Assembly: GCA_015499985.1 (NCBI GenBank)
Contig: JAAAUF010000436.1
Span: 1 to 28,624, forward strand
Reading direction: 5' to 3'
DNA: 28,624 nucleotides
Origin: Haplosporangium gracile
Lineage: Eukaryota > Mortierellomycota > Mortierellomycetes > Mortierellales > Mortierellaceae
Below are positions 1 to 9,996 of the stretch, in pieces. The notes beneath the pieces were generated by a model. It made no database searches, was not told the DNA's origin, and saw only the letters and a program-made list of their open reading frames with translations. Position 1 is the first letter of the stretch. Each line of letters starts with the position of its first letter. Both the position numbers and the translations under genes were made by a program.

Positions 1-185
1 AGTTTGTCGGTAAGGACGAGACTGGCCAGCGTATGGAGATTATCGAGATGGCCGACCACCCATACTTTGTTGGTGTTCAGTACCATCCCGAGTTGTTGAC
101 TCGTCCCCTCAAGCCCTCGCCTCCCTTCACTGGCCTGATCTTGGCGGCCACTGACGATCTTCAGCAGCACCTTGCGACCTTGTAA
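1..185 (+). CDS. URA7: CTP synthase, C-terminal end (partial)
   Basis: Only the last 60 codons are present; frame opens at base 3 and stops with TAA at 183-185. CTP synthase makes CTP from UTP, ATP and glutamine in the cytosol. The fragment belongs to the C-terminal class I glutamine amidotransferase domain. It carries the G-V-Q-Y-H-P-E block (about bases 69-93), whose His and Glu belong to the Cys-His-Glu triad of this domain, followed by the [10 protein letters not shown] sequence typical of CTP synthases. The catalytic Cys, synthetase domain and start lie outside the window. The protein ends soon after the domain, without the long phosphorylated tail seen in some fungal enzymes. The symbol follows the yeast gene; URA8-type paralogues cannot be excluded. 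Confidence 0.9.
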   Translation, partial: FVGKDETGQRMEIIEMADHPYFVGVQYHPELLTRPLKPSPPFTGLILAATDDLQQHLATL

Positions 186-936
186 ATTATCTTTTTTGTA
201 TTCTCTGGTCGCCTTCTATGTGCTTTGGACGAAGGGGAGATAGAAGTAGTTGTAGATGGTTTTTTTCCTCATATATCTCTTGTTCTCTGCTATATTTTTT
301 GTATATGTACAATAATAATCTGTTTCGAAATAATAAAAATAACAAAAAACACCCGCCCTCGCACATTTTTTTTTTTTTTTCATGCGTTTGAAAATCGCAT
401 GTGGACCCTGCCATGCAATTTACATGCCTTGTCTCAGATTTTGAACAACTGCGTGGGCGATGTCCTTTTCAGATCTTTATTTGGATTAGCGGTTCGCGGA
501 GAGGGGAATGGTAAGGTAGCATGGGACAGGACAATTATCTAGCTTCTATAGTAGGTCTTGCTTTGCCCAGCTACAGCTGAGCTTCGTTCGGTCGCTGCTC
601 CAATGTCAGTGTCCGTTGGAAATTGGGCCATAGCAATTGATCTGGCGGATAGCCCGAGATGTCTTAGTCTTCTCAGTCCGAGACAATGGAAAGAACACAT
701 CCCTGATCAAACCATAACCGTTATCTAGCCAAAATCGGAATGGACATCATTGTCTATTTTTAAGGCGCACCCCTTTTTTTCTCTTCTTTTCCTCTCCATC
801 CCACGATTGTCCTTTTCTTTTTTTTTTTTTTTTCTTCTTCGCGTCGACAATCAGCCCGCCCCTCTCGTCTACACACATTCCACACCCCTCAAGAAGGCAA
901 CAAAATAACACAATACCAACGAAAATTCAGAACCTC
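186..936. other. Intergenic: CTP synthase 3' end and glucanase promoter
   Basis: No credible gene. The left part (186-380) is AT-rich with T-runs and a likely 3' UTR/polyadenylation area for CTP synthase, including AATAAAAATAAC near 331. The short open frames here lack fungal-like codon use. The right part becomes pyrimidine-rich, with a T15-type run near 817-832, and leads into the glucanase start. Confidence 0.6.
755..850 (+). promoter_or_regulatory. Putative core promoter of the GH5 glucanase gene
   Basis: A TATA-like TATTTTTAAG lies at 755-764, about 175 bases upstream of the ATG at 937, followed by a CT/T-rich tract to about 850. A pyrimidine-rich tract ahead of the ATG recurs in front of other genes in this window. 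Transcription start is inferred, not seen. Confidence 0.35.
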
Positions 937-2917
937 ATGTCACACGAAATGCTCCAAACTCCTCGTGGAGGAGGAACCAACAACCAACCGCGCGATCAAG
1001 AAGACGACTTCCCTGCCAAACCCTCATCCTCCTCAAGGACCCAGTTCGGCGGCTCTAGCACCGCTGGCGCCGCCGGTGGCGACGGCAGGTACGCCTACAA
1101 CGGCAATAATTCTCGTTCGTTCGTCGGTCGGCATCGTAAAAAGATCCTTGTCGGGTCTGTCGTCCTTACCCTCAGCGCTGTCGGCACCTTGATTGCGTTG
1201 CTTATTGAGAAGCCTTGGGACCATAATGGTGCCAATGGGTCGCCATCGTCGTTATTTGGGGGGCATCGTGGAGGTGGAGCCGATGGCAAAGGCAACAATG
1301 CTGGAGACAAGAATGGACCCCCGCCCAGGTTCGATGACAAGTCGACGGTCCAGATCTCAAGCGCCATCCAGTGTAACGCCCACACCCCGCCCCTGGATCA
1401 ACCCTTCGAGTATGGAAAGCAGCCCATCCGAGGTGTCAACCTTGGCGGATGGCTCGTCCTGGAACCGTTCATCACCCCCTCGATGTTTGAGCCTTACATC
1501 TCCCAGAACGTAACGGACGAGTACACGTTGACAAAGTTGTTGGGCAAGGAGAAATCGCGCGAGTATCTCCAGAAGCATTACTCGACCTGGGTTACCGAAG
1601 ATACGTTCAAACGAATCCGAGATCTGGGACTCAACCATGTCCGTATCCCTGTCGGCTTCTGGGCCTTGGGCGGGTTGACCGAGGATGAACCTTATGTTCC
1701 TGACCTGTCATTGGATTACTTGTTGCAAGGGCTCAAATGGGCAGCCCAATACGGTCTCCGAGTCATGGTCGAGATCCATGGTGCGCCCGGTTCGCAGAAT
1801 GGGTGGAATCACTCGGGGAGGGTGGGCCAGATTCGATGGATGAACGGGTCCCCCGAGGGTGAAATCAATGGCAAGAGGACAATTGAGTATATCAAACAGT
1901 TGACTCGACTCCTCCAAAATCCCGGAATGGAACATGTATCGCCCATGTTTGGTCTCTTGAACGAACCCGCGATCTTTATGTTGGAACGCCCGCCGATCGA
2001 CAAGTGGTACAAAGACGCGTTCAGCGAGTTTAGGAGTATTACAGGCGCTGGAAAGGGACAATGGGGGGTTCTGCATGATGGCTTCTTGGGGTTGACGGAG
2101 TGGGAGGGTTTCATGCCCAAGTCTGACCGTTTAGCGCTCGGTAACGCATTTCTTTTTTTATCTTCTTTGTGCCAAGAACATTTCATATCAACAACAAGTA
2201 ACCCCTTTATGCTTCATTTCTTCTACATGAATAGATGTGCACAACTACCTGATTTTTGACCACCACCTAATCCGCCTCAGCCGGAAAGCCCAAGTAAACT
2301 TCCCCTGCGACGTTTGGTCCAGAACCATGCAACAGTCCACCCACGCCTTCGGCCCTACCCTCGTCGGCGAATTCTCCTCCGCCACCAACGACTGTGCGAC
2401 ATACCTCAACGGCATCGGCGTCGGTTACCGGTGGGATGGAACTTTCCAACCCGAAGAAGACCGCATCAAGGGTCTCCCACTCGATGAAGCCGCCTGTCAA
2501 CCAAATCTACATGGTGCAGTGGAGGGGTATTGTTCTTGTAAGGAACAGAACCGGGTTGGGTATTATACGCCCGAGTATAGGAAGTTTTTGTCAGATTTTA
2601 CGCAGACACAGATGGATGCTTTTGAGCAGGGTCTGGGGTGGTTTTATTGGAATTTTAAGACGGAGACGAATGCTCTTTGGTCGTACTTTGATGGCGTCGA
2701 ACAGGGGTAAGTTATGGCAACTTTGGGAAAGCATTTTTTTTTTTTTTTGCAAACTTGTCGAGTTTCGTCTTCGTCGTCCGCAAGGCTAACTGTTCGATGC
2801 CTGTTCTCGTTCGTCGTTTTTTTCTTTTGGTCTTTTAGCTGGATCCCTAAGGACGCTAACAACAGACCGGGTGGATGTCTCGCTCTTGGACGCCCCATTG
2901 AACCTTACTCTGCTTAA
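937..2917 (+). CDS. Membrane-anchored GH5 exo-beta-1,3-glucanase (3 exons)
   Basis: Exons 937-2140, 2235-2706 and 2839-2917 join in frame (introns 94 and 132 nt, GT-AG) to give 584 residues. The N-terminus is cytosolic and rich in Gly, Ser and Asn. A basic stretch and one hydrophobic segment at about 70-90 (VVLTLSAVGTLIALLI) make it a type II membrane protein. A Gly/Asn-rich linker follows to about residue 135. The GH5 (exo-1,3-glucanase-like) domain runs from about 158 to the end. Family motifs visible: RGVNLGGWLVLEP (165-177), HGAPGSQNG (281-289), L-N-E-P with the acid/base Glu343, and L-V-G-E-F with the nucleophile Glu447, then the N-D-C-A-x-Y-L-N-G block. Such enzymes trim beta-1,3-glucan at the cell surface during wall remodelling. 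The anchor resembles fungal membrane-bound Exg2-type enzymes rather than secreted Exg1. Start chosen as the only ATG ahead of the anchor, after a pyrimidine-rich leader. Confidence 0.92.
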
Positions 2918-3981
2918 AACCAAACACATCAACTCCTTTCTTTTGCTTTCCCATTGAAACGATCAAACGGACATTACTTTGTTTCCGACCTGGTTCCTGG
3001 GCTGATGAGTACCTCCTCTTTTCACCTTTGTATCATTTACGCCTCACTCTAATCCTTTTCTTATTTTCACCACTTGTTACCTCTTCTGTTTTCCGCTAAT
3101 TTAATTCGAATACAAATAAAAATTCATGATCCAAAAACAACACCATGCAACTATGCCTTCACTGATTTCATTCGATACGCCCACAAAACAGGTTTTTTTC
3201 ACCAGTTGGGCGCCCCTCGTCTTCCTCCATTTCTGGGTTCCCAGTGCTTTTTTTTTTTTCCCCCTCTCAATTAGGTCTAGTACGCGCGGTATTGTCCTAA
3301 GGCTGTTGCCATGTCTATTTTTTGTACTATGTAAATTTATGTTTACGTTTTACATACCCTGGGCTATTTTTCTTCTCACCACAGTGTGATGAGCATGGAC
3401 CAGAAAGTTAGGGTTTGTTCCAGTCAAGAAACTTCATCGGTGTTCACAAGAAATGACACACAAAACATACCAGCGCGCACGTGTGGGCGTACGGAGGGCG
3501 TCCCACATAAATCTAATTCTTTTTTGTTTGTGTTTTGGTTTTCGTTTTTTCTTTTGTGTAATATCAATTTGTAAAGACGGGACTAATATTTATGAGGCGC
3601 ATTTTTTTTTGGTAGTTGAGGTATGGGCGCTTGTTCGCTTTCACACCCAACGTACCCAAGGCATATACCAATGTGGCCACAATGAAAAGAGTTACCTATT
3701 TTTTTTTTTCCCAGATCTTGTTCCTTTGTATGTAGCTCAAACTTGGGGGATTTTTTTTCCTTCTCCATTTGAAATGAAACTAGTAAAAAAAAAGTACATG
3801 TTTATTAAGATATCCGGTCTAAAAAGAGGGTTGGAGCTGTTGGGATACACACACCCCCTCCTGTTTTTTTTGTAGTGTAAAAATCAAAAAGATAAAAAAT
3901 AAGAGAAATACAATACGGGGGTTGTTTTTGCTATCGCTGAACGTCGCCAAAAGGTTGGGCGGCTGCTGCTGCTGCTTTTGT
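2918..3981. other. Convergent intergenic region (3' ends)
   Basis: Lies between the + strand glucanase stop and the - strand methyltransferase stop, so it holds two 3' UTRs. It is AT-rich with many T-runs of 8-10. Open frames such as 3453-3875 are Phe/Leu-rich products of T-runs and show no domain. I see no RNA gene. Confidence 0.6.
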
Positions 3982-6006
3982 TTAGACGTAGTTCTGGATA
4001 AGCAAGTTCTTGGCACCACCACGGGTGTTCAAGAAACAGTACTCGGACGCCCAATCCTTATCACCCCAAAAAGTGGGGTTCAAGTTCAACTCGGTCCACC
4101 AAGGGTAAACGCCCTTAGATTCCAAACGCTCCCACCACTTCAAGAAATCTGGGAACAAGATCATATCCTCACGGACGTGAAGTTCCATCTGCAATTGGGA
4201 GAAGGGCAAGACATCGCCGAAGTCGTCCATGATAGCATCGAAAGTCTCGAATTCGGAGCCCTCGATATCAACCTTGAGGATGTCAATCCAGTCGTGTCCG
4301 TTCTCGGCCATGAGGGTTTTGAGGGTCTTCCAGACCTTGCCCTGGGGGTCCACATGGTCGGTGCGGCCGACAAAGTAGGGCTTGAAAGTCGAACGGGGTC
4401 CAGACGCCTCTGTTGGATTGATTGTTGTCGTTTTGTTGTTGTTGGGTGACGGTTGTTGTTATGGAGATGGTCAGATAAGGTTATATGTGTAAGTTTAAAG
4501 AACAGAGAAAACTAATGGTGAGTGACAATGCACATAGAGCTATCCTTCTTCCTTTCAACGTCTTTCAAATCACTTAATTGCGCATAAAACAAAAAGACTT
4601 ACCGGGACCCATGGAGGTGACGGAGGCATCGTAAGCAAAGATCTCGCAATCGGTTCTTTCCAGCATCTCACCCTCGAAGCGGGTCTCGTAGTTGACGCCG
4701 AAGGAATAGATGACACACTTGGCACGGGGCTGCTCCTCGTACAAGCTCATTCCGCAGATCCACTTGCCTCCATCACTTAATGGTCCAACGCGCTGGATAT
4801 CGTGAGGGCAGACGAAACTATTAAAGTGGAGAGGGAGGGAGGGAGGAATAATAAAAGAGCCGGGGTTGTTAATTTTTCTGTTGCGCGTGTAGGCATCAAT
4901 TGGAAGTAGTAACAGGGTTGTGGTATGTGTTTCTCGTAAAAAGTAAAAAAAAAGGCATGTTTCTACAGTCGATGGCTGTTCCTTGGGTAACAATAGGAGA
5001 CAGGTCTATCAGGTCAAGGACTATAAATTGCAATTTTTCTTACCTGGCAGGGAAGTACCACCAGTAGTACATGAGAGCGTTCCATGCGTTGAATTGTCTA
5101 AAGGTTCACAAAAGAAAGGAAGGGATTATTTTTTTGTAAGCAAGAAGAATAAAACTTGGACGGATGCACTTTTCTAAGTGCTACACCACCAGACGCCCGT
5201 TGCGCCGTTGGACTTTTTTTCTAACCATAGGTGGGGCGGGTACGGGGAATGGAGTACGAAAAAGAATGCATGGTGTGAAGGAAAATAATAAGGGTCTGAG
5301 AGAATCGTTCCTTATATTTTCCTTCCCGACAGATTTTTTTTTAAATTGGATGGGCGAAACGAGACGAGTAAACAACAGACAGAAGGACAGGAATAATGAA
5401 CGCAGATAATCAGGCATAAAAAAGTAAAGAAATTCGGCTCCTTAAACCAATTGGACCAAGCCGAATCATAACACGCACTCTGAGAGTGTGTGAATGAGTG
5501 TAGGTACCAGAAGGGTGAACGGGGAAAGAGGGCCGAAGGGAAAACGCTGGACACCACCCACATACACACTCTTGTCAGTCCAAGCATCGCCACCAAGGAA
5601 AGGGTACTTTTTTACCAAAAATAGTAATAATAACTTACTGTGTTCCAAACTGCTGAAGCTTCAAGTTGGCATGACGCTGACGGATGATACGCTGGTAGTA
5701 TCCTTCAGCCTTCTCGATCATGGCCTGGACAGTACGAGGTTTCCTGCCAGGGTACTCTGAAAGGGGCTTGCCCAACTGTGAGGAAGGAGTAACAGCGTCC
5801 TCCCAGATAATGTTGCCCTGGTTGTTGTTGGGGTTTATGGTGTTGTGGTTGTTCTGGTTGCTGTTGCTCCCACTGTTATTGTACTTCCAGGAAAGGTTGT
5901 TGCGAGTGTCGCTATCGAGGGTGGAGATGAAGAGACCGAGACAGCCGAGGGCGGCCAGACCGGCGAGGACGGCCCTTGAAGCAAGGAGGGATCGAATAGG
6001 AGCCAT
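3982..6006 (-). CDS. Membrane-anchored methyltransferase, Methyltransf_22/METTL24-like (4 exons)
   Basis: Exons 6006-5639, 5097-5044, 4817-4603 and 4409-3982 join in frame through GT-AG introns of 541, 226 and 193 nt, giving 354 residues. Residues about 10-30 form one hydrophobic signal-anchor, followed by an Asn-rich linker (about 42-65). This suggests a type II membrane protein with a luminal or extracellular catalytic domain. The domain starts with CPHDIQRVG and the DGGKWICG block, then YSFGVNYETRFE, and has the FkbM-like ILKVDIEGSEFE motif (Asp260). These are hallmarks of class I SAM-dependent Methyltransf_22 proteins. The substrate is unknown; glycan or small-molecule methylation is only inference. 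The first intron is long and holds a coding-looking 41-nt stretch at 5606-5566 that cannot be joined in frame (see findings), so the region around residue 123 is uncertain. The start is the ATG directly ahead of the anchor. Confidence 0.85.
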
Positions 6007-6691
6007 TAGTTATATAAACTCTTTCTACAAGAGTAATAGTCGTTCGATATTACAGACGGTGAAGAAGGGGAAAGAGCACCAATTGGGTTGAGTGGGGTGA
6101 GTGAGTGAGAAAGAGGTAAAGAAAGAAAAAAAAAAGAAAAAAGAGAGATGGAAATGACAAATGAGTGAAGGTATTTTGTGGATGAAAGAAAGTGTGATGA
6201 GACTGAGGGAGGGGGCTCACAGACGGGAAGAGAAAGAGACATAAACAGGATACTGACAAGTGGGAGAGACCCAGCCCGTGGTCCATGAGCCACTTCAATG
6301 AAAGGAAAGAACAGAGTCCCTTTCTTCTAGCGCAGTTTTGTTCGGGGCCCTAAAACCATAAACAAAGGTAATCAAACAACCAAACCTATCAATCTACTCA
6401 GGGACAAAGAACAAGAAAAGCATCAGAAAAGAAGTGGCTGTCAGGAAGCAGCCAATCGCCCGCCGTCATTTGCCCTCTGGTCTATCTTTAGAGCCAGGCT
6501 ATCACTCCACCCCCACGACCTAAAATTGCAGTCTTCTTCTCCTTTCTGTATTGCGCAACACTTCCTTCTTCCGCCCCCTGGACCCTCTCCTTTTTTCTCA
6601 TCCTCTCTTTTGTGCACTCATGCTTTTGCACTTTAATCGTCTCTCCTTCTCTTCCATTAAGCTATTTCACATCTCTTCTCTGCGGTCTCTT

Positions 6692-6777
6692 ATGTCGACC
6701 GAGGTTGCCGAAGTCCTGCTCCTGGCCGATTCACACCCTCAACGATCAAAAAGAGTTGTCATCTGTTCGATTTCAAG
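6692..6777 (+). other. Possible orphan first exon
   Basis: Twenty-eight codons from ATG at 6692, beginning MSTEVAEVLLLAD, with strongly gene-like codon use (GAG GTT GCC GAA GTC CTG CTC CTG GCC). It is preceded by about 150 nt of CT-rich sequence like that upstream of other genes here, and it runs into a GTAACC donor-like site at 6778. I find no downstream exon that continues it before the transposon. It may be a relic of a gene cut off by rearrangement, or chance. I do not recognise the protein. Confidence 0.3.
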
Positions 6778-7374
6778 GTAACCCGTTCAGATATCACGCA
6801 CCTCCTTGCATTGTTCACACTCAGTGATGTTGGTTACAATCCTCAATCAGTAATGCACATCCCCTCAGCATGTCCTCTCTCTCTTTCTCCCTTCTCTCCT
6901 CCCTCTTGCCTTGAAAAACTAGACGCCGCATACCATGCCACAAAGGGCAATCTCAAAGAGTAATGCACAAGGACCTGTACAGTACCGGTACACAACGATT
7001 GAAACATGCTGCTCACACACTTTTTCTGTTTCTCTCTCTCTCTTGCCTTCCAAACTTTTTTTTTTTTTCCTTCATTTCTTTTTCTTTTTACCGTACGCTA
7101 TGCGTCCAAGTGTGGTGCGTCCGTTAAACTTTTCTCAAACTAATTTATTATTCTCTGCGTGAGTGGGTGGAGGGTTTGTGTGCTCGTGTTTGTGTGTGCA
7201 ATCAAATTTGCCTTTTTTTTTTTTTTGCTCAACCCTACAATCATCCCAATCAAACCACACGTCTGATACACACTCTTCGACTTTAATTACGCCACATCAT
7301 GAGGAGGATGGCAGTGAAAGAGAGTGTCAATATATGCTGTCAAGAACAGATGAACAAGGTAGAGCAGCAAGAGT

Positions 7375-7411
7375 AAAGAAGGCTAGAGAAAAGAAGGCTA
7401 GAGAAAAGAAG
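7375..7411. repeat. Short tandem repeat, 15-bp unit, about 2.5 copies
   Basis: The unit AAAGAAGGCTAGAGA is repeated twice perfectly and then in part. It lies in noncoding DNA about 155 bp left of the transposon. Confidence 0.85.
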
Positions 7412-7567
7412 TTAGCCCTTCGTCCCCGAGGGAGCACTGCAGTACTGCAGCACTGCCTCCACCCCCCACCGCCCTCCCTTCATCCTCTCGCTCGTTACAG
7501 TTTAGTACTTTTGGGGCAAGGGTAGAACTGATACACTCCTCCTTACCGTCATCCTCTCCTTCTCTTA

Positions 7568-7620
7568 CTCCCGAAATAAGTGGAAATAAACGCTTATTAC
7601 GGGAATAATTTTGATGAATA
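7568..7620 (+). repeat. Left terminal inverted repeat of the pogo-like element
   Basis: This 53-bp sequence is the inverse of 9479-9531, with 7 mismatches and no gaps. The outer 14 bases are identical. Five of the seven differences are transitions between the two ends. Confidence 0.92.
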
Positions 7621-7706
7621 TATTTTTTAATTGGACTGAATAAAATGCAACTATGACGTTAATTTACATTTGGTAGTGAACGTGGTGGTCACTCATCTTA
7701 CACACC

Positions 7707-9475
7707 ATGCCATCCATAAGAAGACAAAGAGCTGCCTTATCTCTCAAAGTCGACATTATCAACGCACACGACGGGTACAAGCGTGGCAATGTCAAAGTCA
7801 CCTACCGATGCCTTGCGGACAAGTTTGGCGTTTCTGAGGATACGGTTTCAAAAACTATCCATGTCAAGGATCGCATTCTCGCCCAATATCGACAATCGCC
7901 TGAGAATGCTGAACAAGGAACGAATGTGTACTCTCGCAATATGCTACCAGTCGAGAACGCCCTCATGGAGTGGTTTAGAATGCAACAGAAGCGAGGTAAC
8001 ACATAGTTGTTGCAAAAAGAAAATGAAGAAAGAGGAGCTGCCTAGCCATTGATTGTTTTATACGTTTTATAAAAAATAGGAATTCGTGTTCTTGAGAAGA
8101 ACCTCAGGGCAGAGGCATTAGTGATCTGAACTGCTATGAGACGGTTATCCTGTCCAGGAACCGAGCCAAAGCCATGTTTGTTCAGCTCCGAATGGTACTC
8201 AAGATTCAAAAAAGAATCGAATGATCAAGTTACGGGTTGGGCATGGCAAGAAAGGACAGTCGACCTTAAGGCTCACCAGGATTACATCGCAAGGATCATG
8301 CACCAACTACTGGCGTACGAGCTGAATGGTATCTACGACTGCGATGAGACGGGATTGTACATACGAGCATTGTCCAACAAGAGTCTGGGCAATAAGAAGT
8401 TCTCTGAGCGCACGATCACTCGGTCGACAAGAGTCTCCATTTTCTTCTGCACCAATTCCACTGGGACTTACAAAAGGAACCCGCTGGTACTAAGTACGTC
8501 GACAATTGGAAACAGATGCGCAAAATTACTCAAACTAATTAAGACGTCAATTAATATTGTTTATCATTCTATGATATAAGCAAGCATCTGCCTAGGGATC
8601 TCTCCCATACCACCTTCAAAGATATCGACCTTGACACCACAGCTAATGGGTACATGACCATCCCCCTGTTTTCAAAGCGGCTCAGGATTCTTGACAACAA
8701 CATGAGACAGCAGCCACGAAATATCGTCCTCTTGGTTGATGGAGCCTCCAGTCATGGTGATTCAAAGATGTTAGTCTTGGCCAATATTGCAATCATAAAG
8801 CTCCCAGCAAGGACGAGCTCAATCACTCAACCATTGGATCAAGGGATTATCCGGTCTTTCAAGGCACATTACAGCCAGGCTATGCTTCAAATCACCAGTC
8901 GGATGCGGCTCAGGAGCAGGAACGTCAACTTTGTACCACCAAATGGTCAACTCTGGGCATATTTTGCACCATCATGGAGGGAGGTCACGGAAGGCTGCAT
9001 TAGAAATTGCTTCTCTCAAGTCCCTGTCTTAGCCCATCTAGACAACAACAATGATTTGTTCCATGCACTTCGGAGTAGGAACGTGTAGTTGCGCGACACT
9101 TACCCTCTGTCGCCACCCTCCAGCCTTATGATCGACGAGTACGCTGGCTGCATGGGAGACGACTTCGTTGACAACTTGCACTGACTTACAGAGGACGTCA
9201 AAGCAACGCAAAAAACCAATCCACACCGCTTGTCGGGACTAGTTTCTACTCTTCGATTGATGGACGCCAGAGCAGGTTATTTGGAGCTGTCAGAGCCCTG
9301 CAGCGGTGCGGTTGCATTTTCAGACCGTGTCTTGGAAGACGTGTACATGACTCGCGAGGAGGCGGAAGGATCGGCAAAGGAGAGGAAAAGTGAGGAAGTA
9401 GTAGAGGTAGGGGAGAATACAGATGAGGAGGAGCGGTTGGTCCGTTCACATCGCAGAGCAAAGTTAAGTCAATAG
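7707..9475 (+). pseudogene. pogo/Tigger-type transposase, disrupted (DDE_1, CENP-B/Psq-like HTH)
   Basis: The best model has exons 7707-7995, 8080-8486 and 8585-9475, joined in frame by GT-AG introns of 84 and 98 nt. The N-terminus carries a Psq/CENP-B-like helix-turn-helix (LADKFGVSEDTVSKTI). The second part has a WYSRFKKE block typical of the HTH_Tnp_Tc5/CENPB region. The catalytic core follows: D-E-T-G-L-Y with Asp at 8343-8345, L-L-V-D-G-A-S-S-H with Asp at 8738-8740, and Q-P-L-D-Q-G-I-I with Asp at 8837-8839, 33 codons later, as in the DDE_1 family. In-frame stops sit at 8127 (TGA), 9086 (TAG) and 9182 (TGA), while the frame stays open around them, so the copy is broken by point mutations rather than indels. 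A short acidic tail ends at 9475 just before the right inverted repeat. The second intron is inferred only from frame continuity. Confidence 0.85.
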
Positions 9476-9478
9476 ACG

Positions 9479-9531
9479 TATTTATCAAAACTATTTCCGC
9501 AATAAGCGCGTATTTCTACTTATTTCGGGAG
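9479..9531 (-). repeat. Right terminal inverted repeat of the pogo-like element
   Basis: Inverse partner of 7568-7620 (46/53 identity). It begins 4 bases after the last transposase codon. The flank is AAAACTATA, without an immediately adjacent TA. Confidence 0.92.
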
Positions 9532-9954
9532 AAAACTATAGAGTTGCGCTTTTCAGAATGAACGACTTGCCTGCTGCATCATATAAGGATATATTAGTTG
9601 GAACTCATCACCCTGCCTTTAACATCAATCGCACACACGGACGCGCAGGGTCCTCATTCTCCATCATACAGGCACGCACGCAATCGCAAAAATAGAAAAA
9701 AAACCCCATTAAAGGCGAATTTGAATAGAGAGGATGGAAAAGTGGATATTTTTTTTGCGATGGACAACGAACAATGGACGATACCGATAATCGAGTTAAC
9801 CTGTTAACCAACGAAAACAACAAAAAAATTAAACAATTACTTTTTGTTGGTATTTATCTATGCATTTTATTCTTGATAAAAGGCGTGTTTGTTCACCATA
9901 AATAGCTAAAGAGGGGATTCTAGTTTGTTTATAGTTGTGTCGCCGTTGCCGTTA

Positions 9955-9993
<39 letters not shown>

Positions 9994-9996
9994 GCG
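9532..9996. other. Short intergenic region (monooxygenase 3' end)
   Basis: Separates the transposon from the stop of the - strand monooxygenase gene. It is AT-rich (9730-9910) and carries a TCG microsatellite at its right edge. No gene or RNA is visible. Confidence 0.6.
9955..9993. repeat. (TCG)13 trinucleotide microsatellite
   Basis: Thirteen perfect TCG units, 3 bases beyond the monooxygenase stop codon (TGA on the - strand at 9999-9997). It therefore lies in that gene's 3' UTR. Confidence 0.97.

Larger units (their letters stand above)
6007..7567. other. Intergenic: methyltransferase promoter and gene-relic region
   Basis: Nearest 6006, the + strand is purine-rich (6090-6250), meaning CT-rich on the methyltransferase coding strand, as expected for its leader. 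From about 6530 the + strand turns CT-rich and leads into an ATG at 6692 with a short coding-like frame. Further CT-rich patches occur near 6865-6905, 7020-7085 and 7200-7290. No full gene is visible on either strand. Confidence 0.5.
7568..9531 (+). mobile_element. pogo/Tigger-type (Tc1-mariner superfamily) DNA transposon, decayed
   Basis: A 1964-bp element bounded by 53-bp terminal inverted repeats that match at 46 of 53 positions and start with CTCCCGAAATAAGT. It contains one transposase gene in the + direction with an N-terminal helix-turn-helix and a DDE_1-type catalytic core. Tc1/mariner elements duplicate TA on insertion. TA is present at 7566-7567, but the base pair after the right end is AA, so the duplication is not intact. 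The transposase has three in-frame stops, so this copy is unlikely to be autonomous, although its inverted repeats are well preserved. Confidence 0.9.

Noticed and set aside
1033..2898. Several open frames overlapping the glucanase on both strands
   Set aside because: They are shadows of the real exons. The GH5 frame carries all family motifs and joins across two GT-AG introns.
7568..9531. The two inverted repeats as a CRISPR-like or MITE array
   Set aside because: There are only two copies, they are inverted, and they bound a DDE_1 transposase gene, which is the layout of a single DNA transposon.
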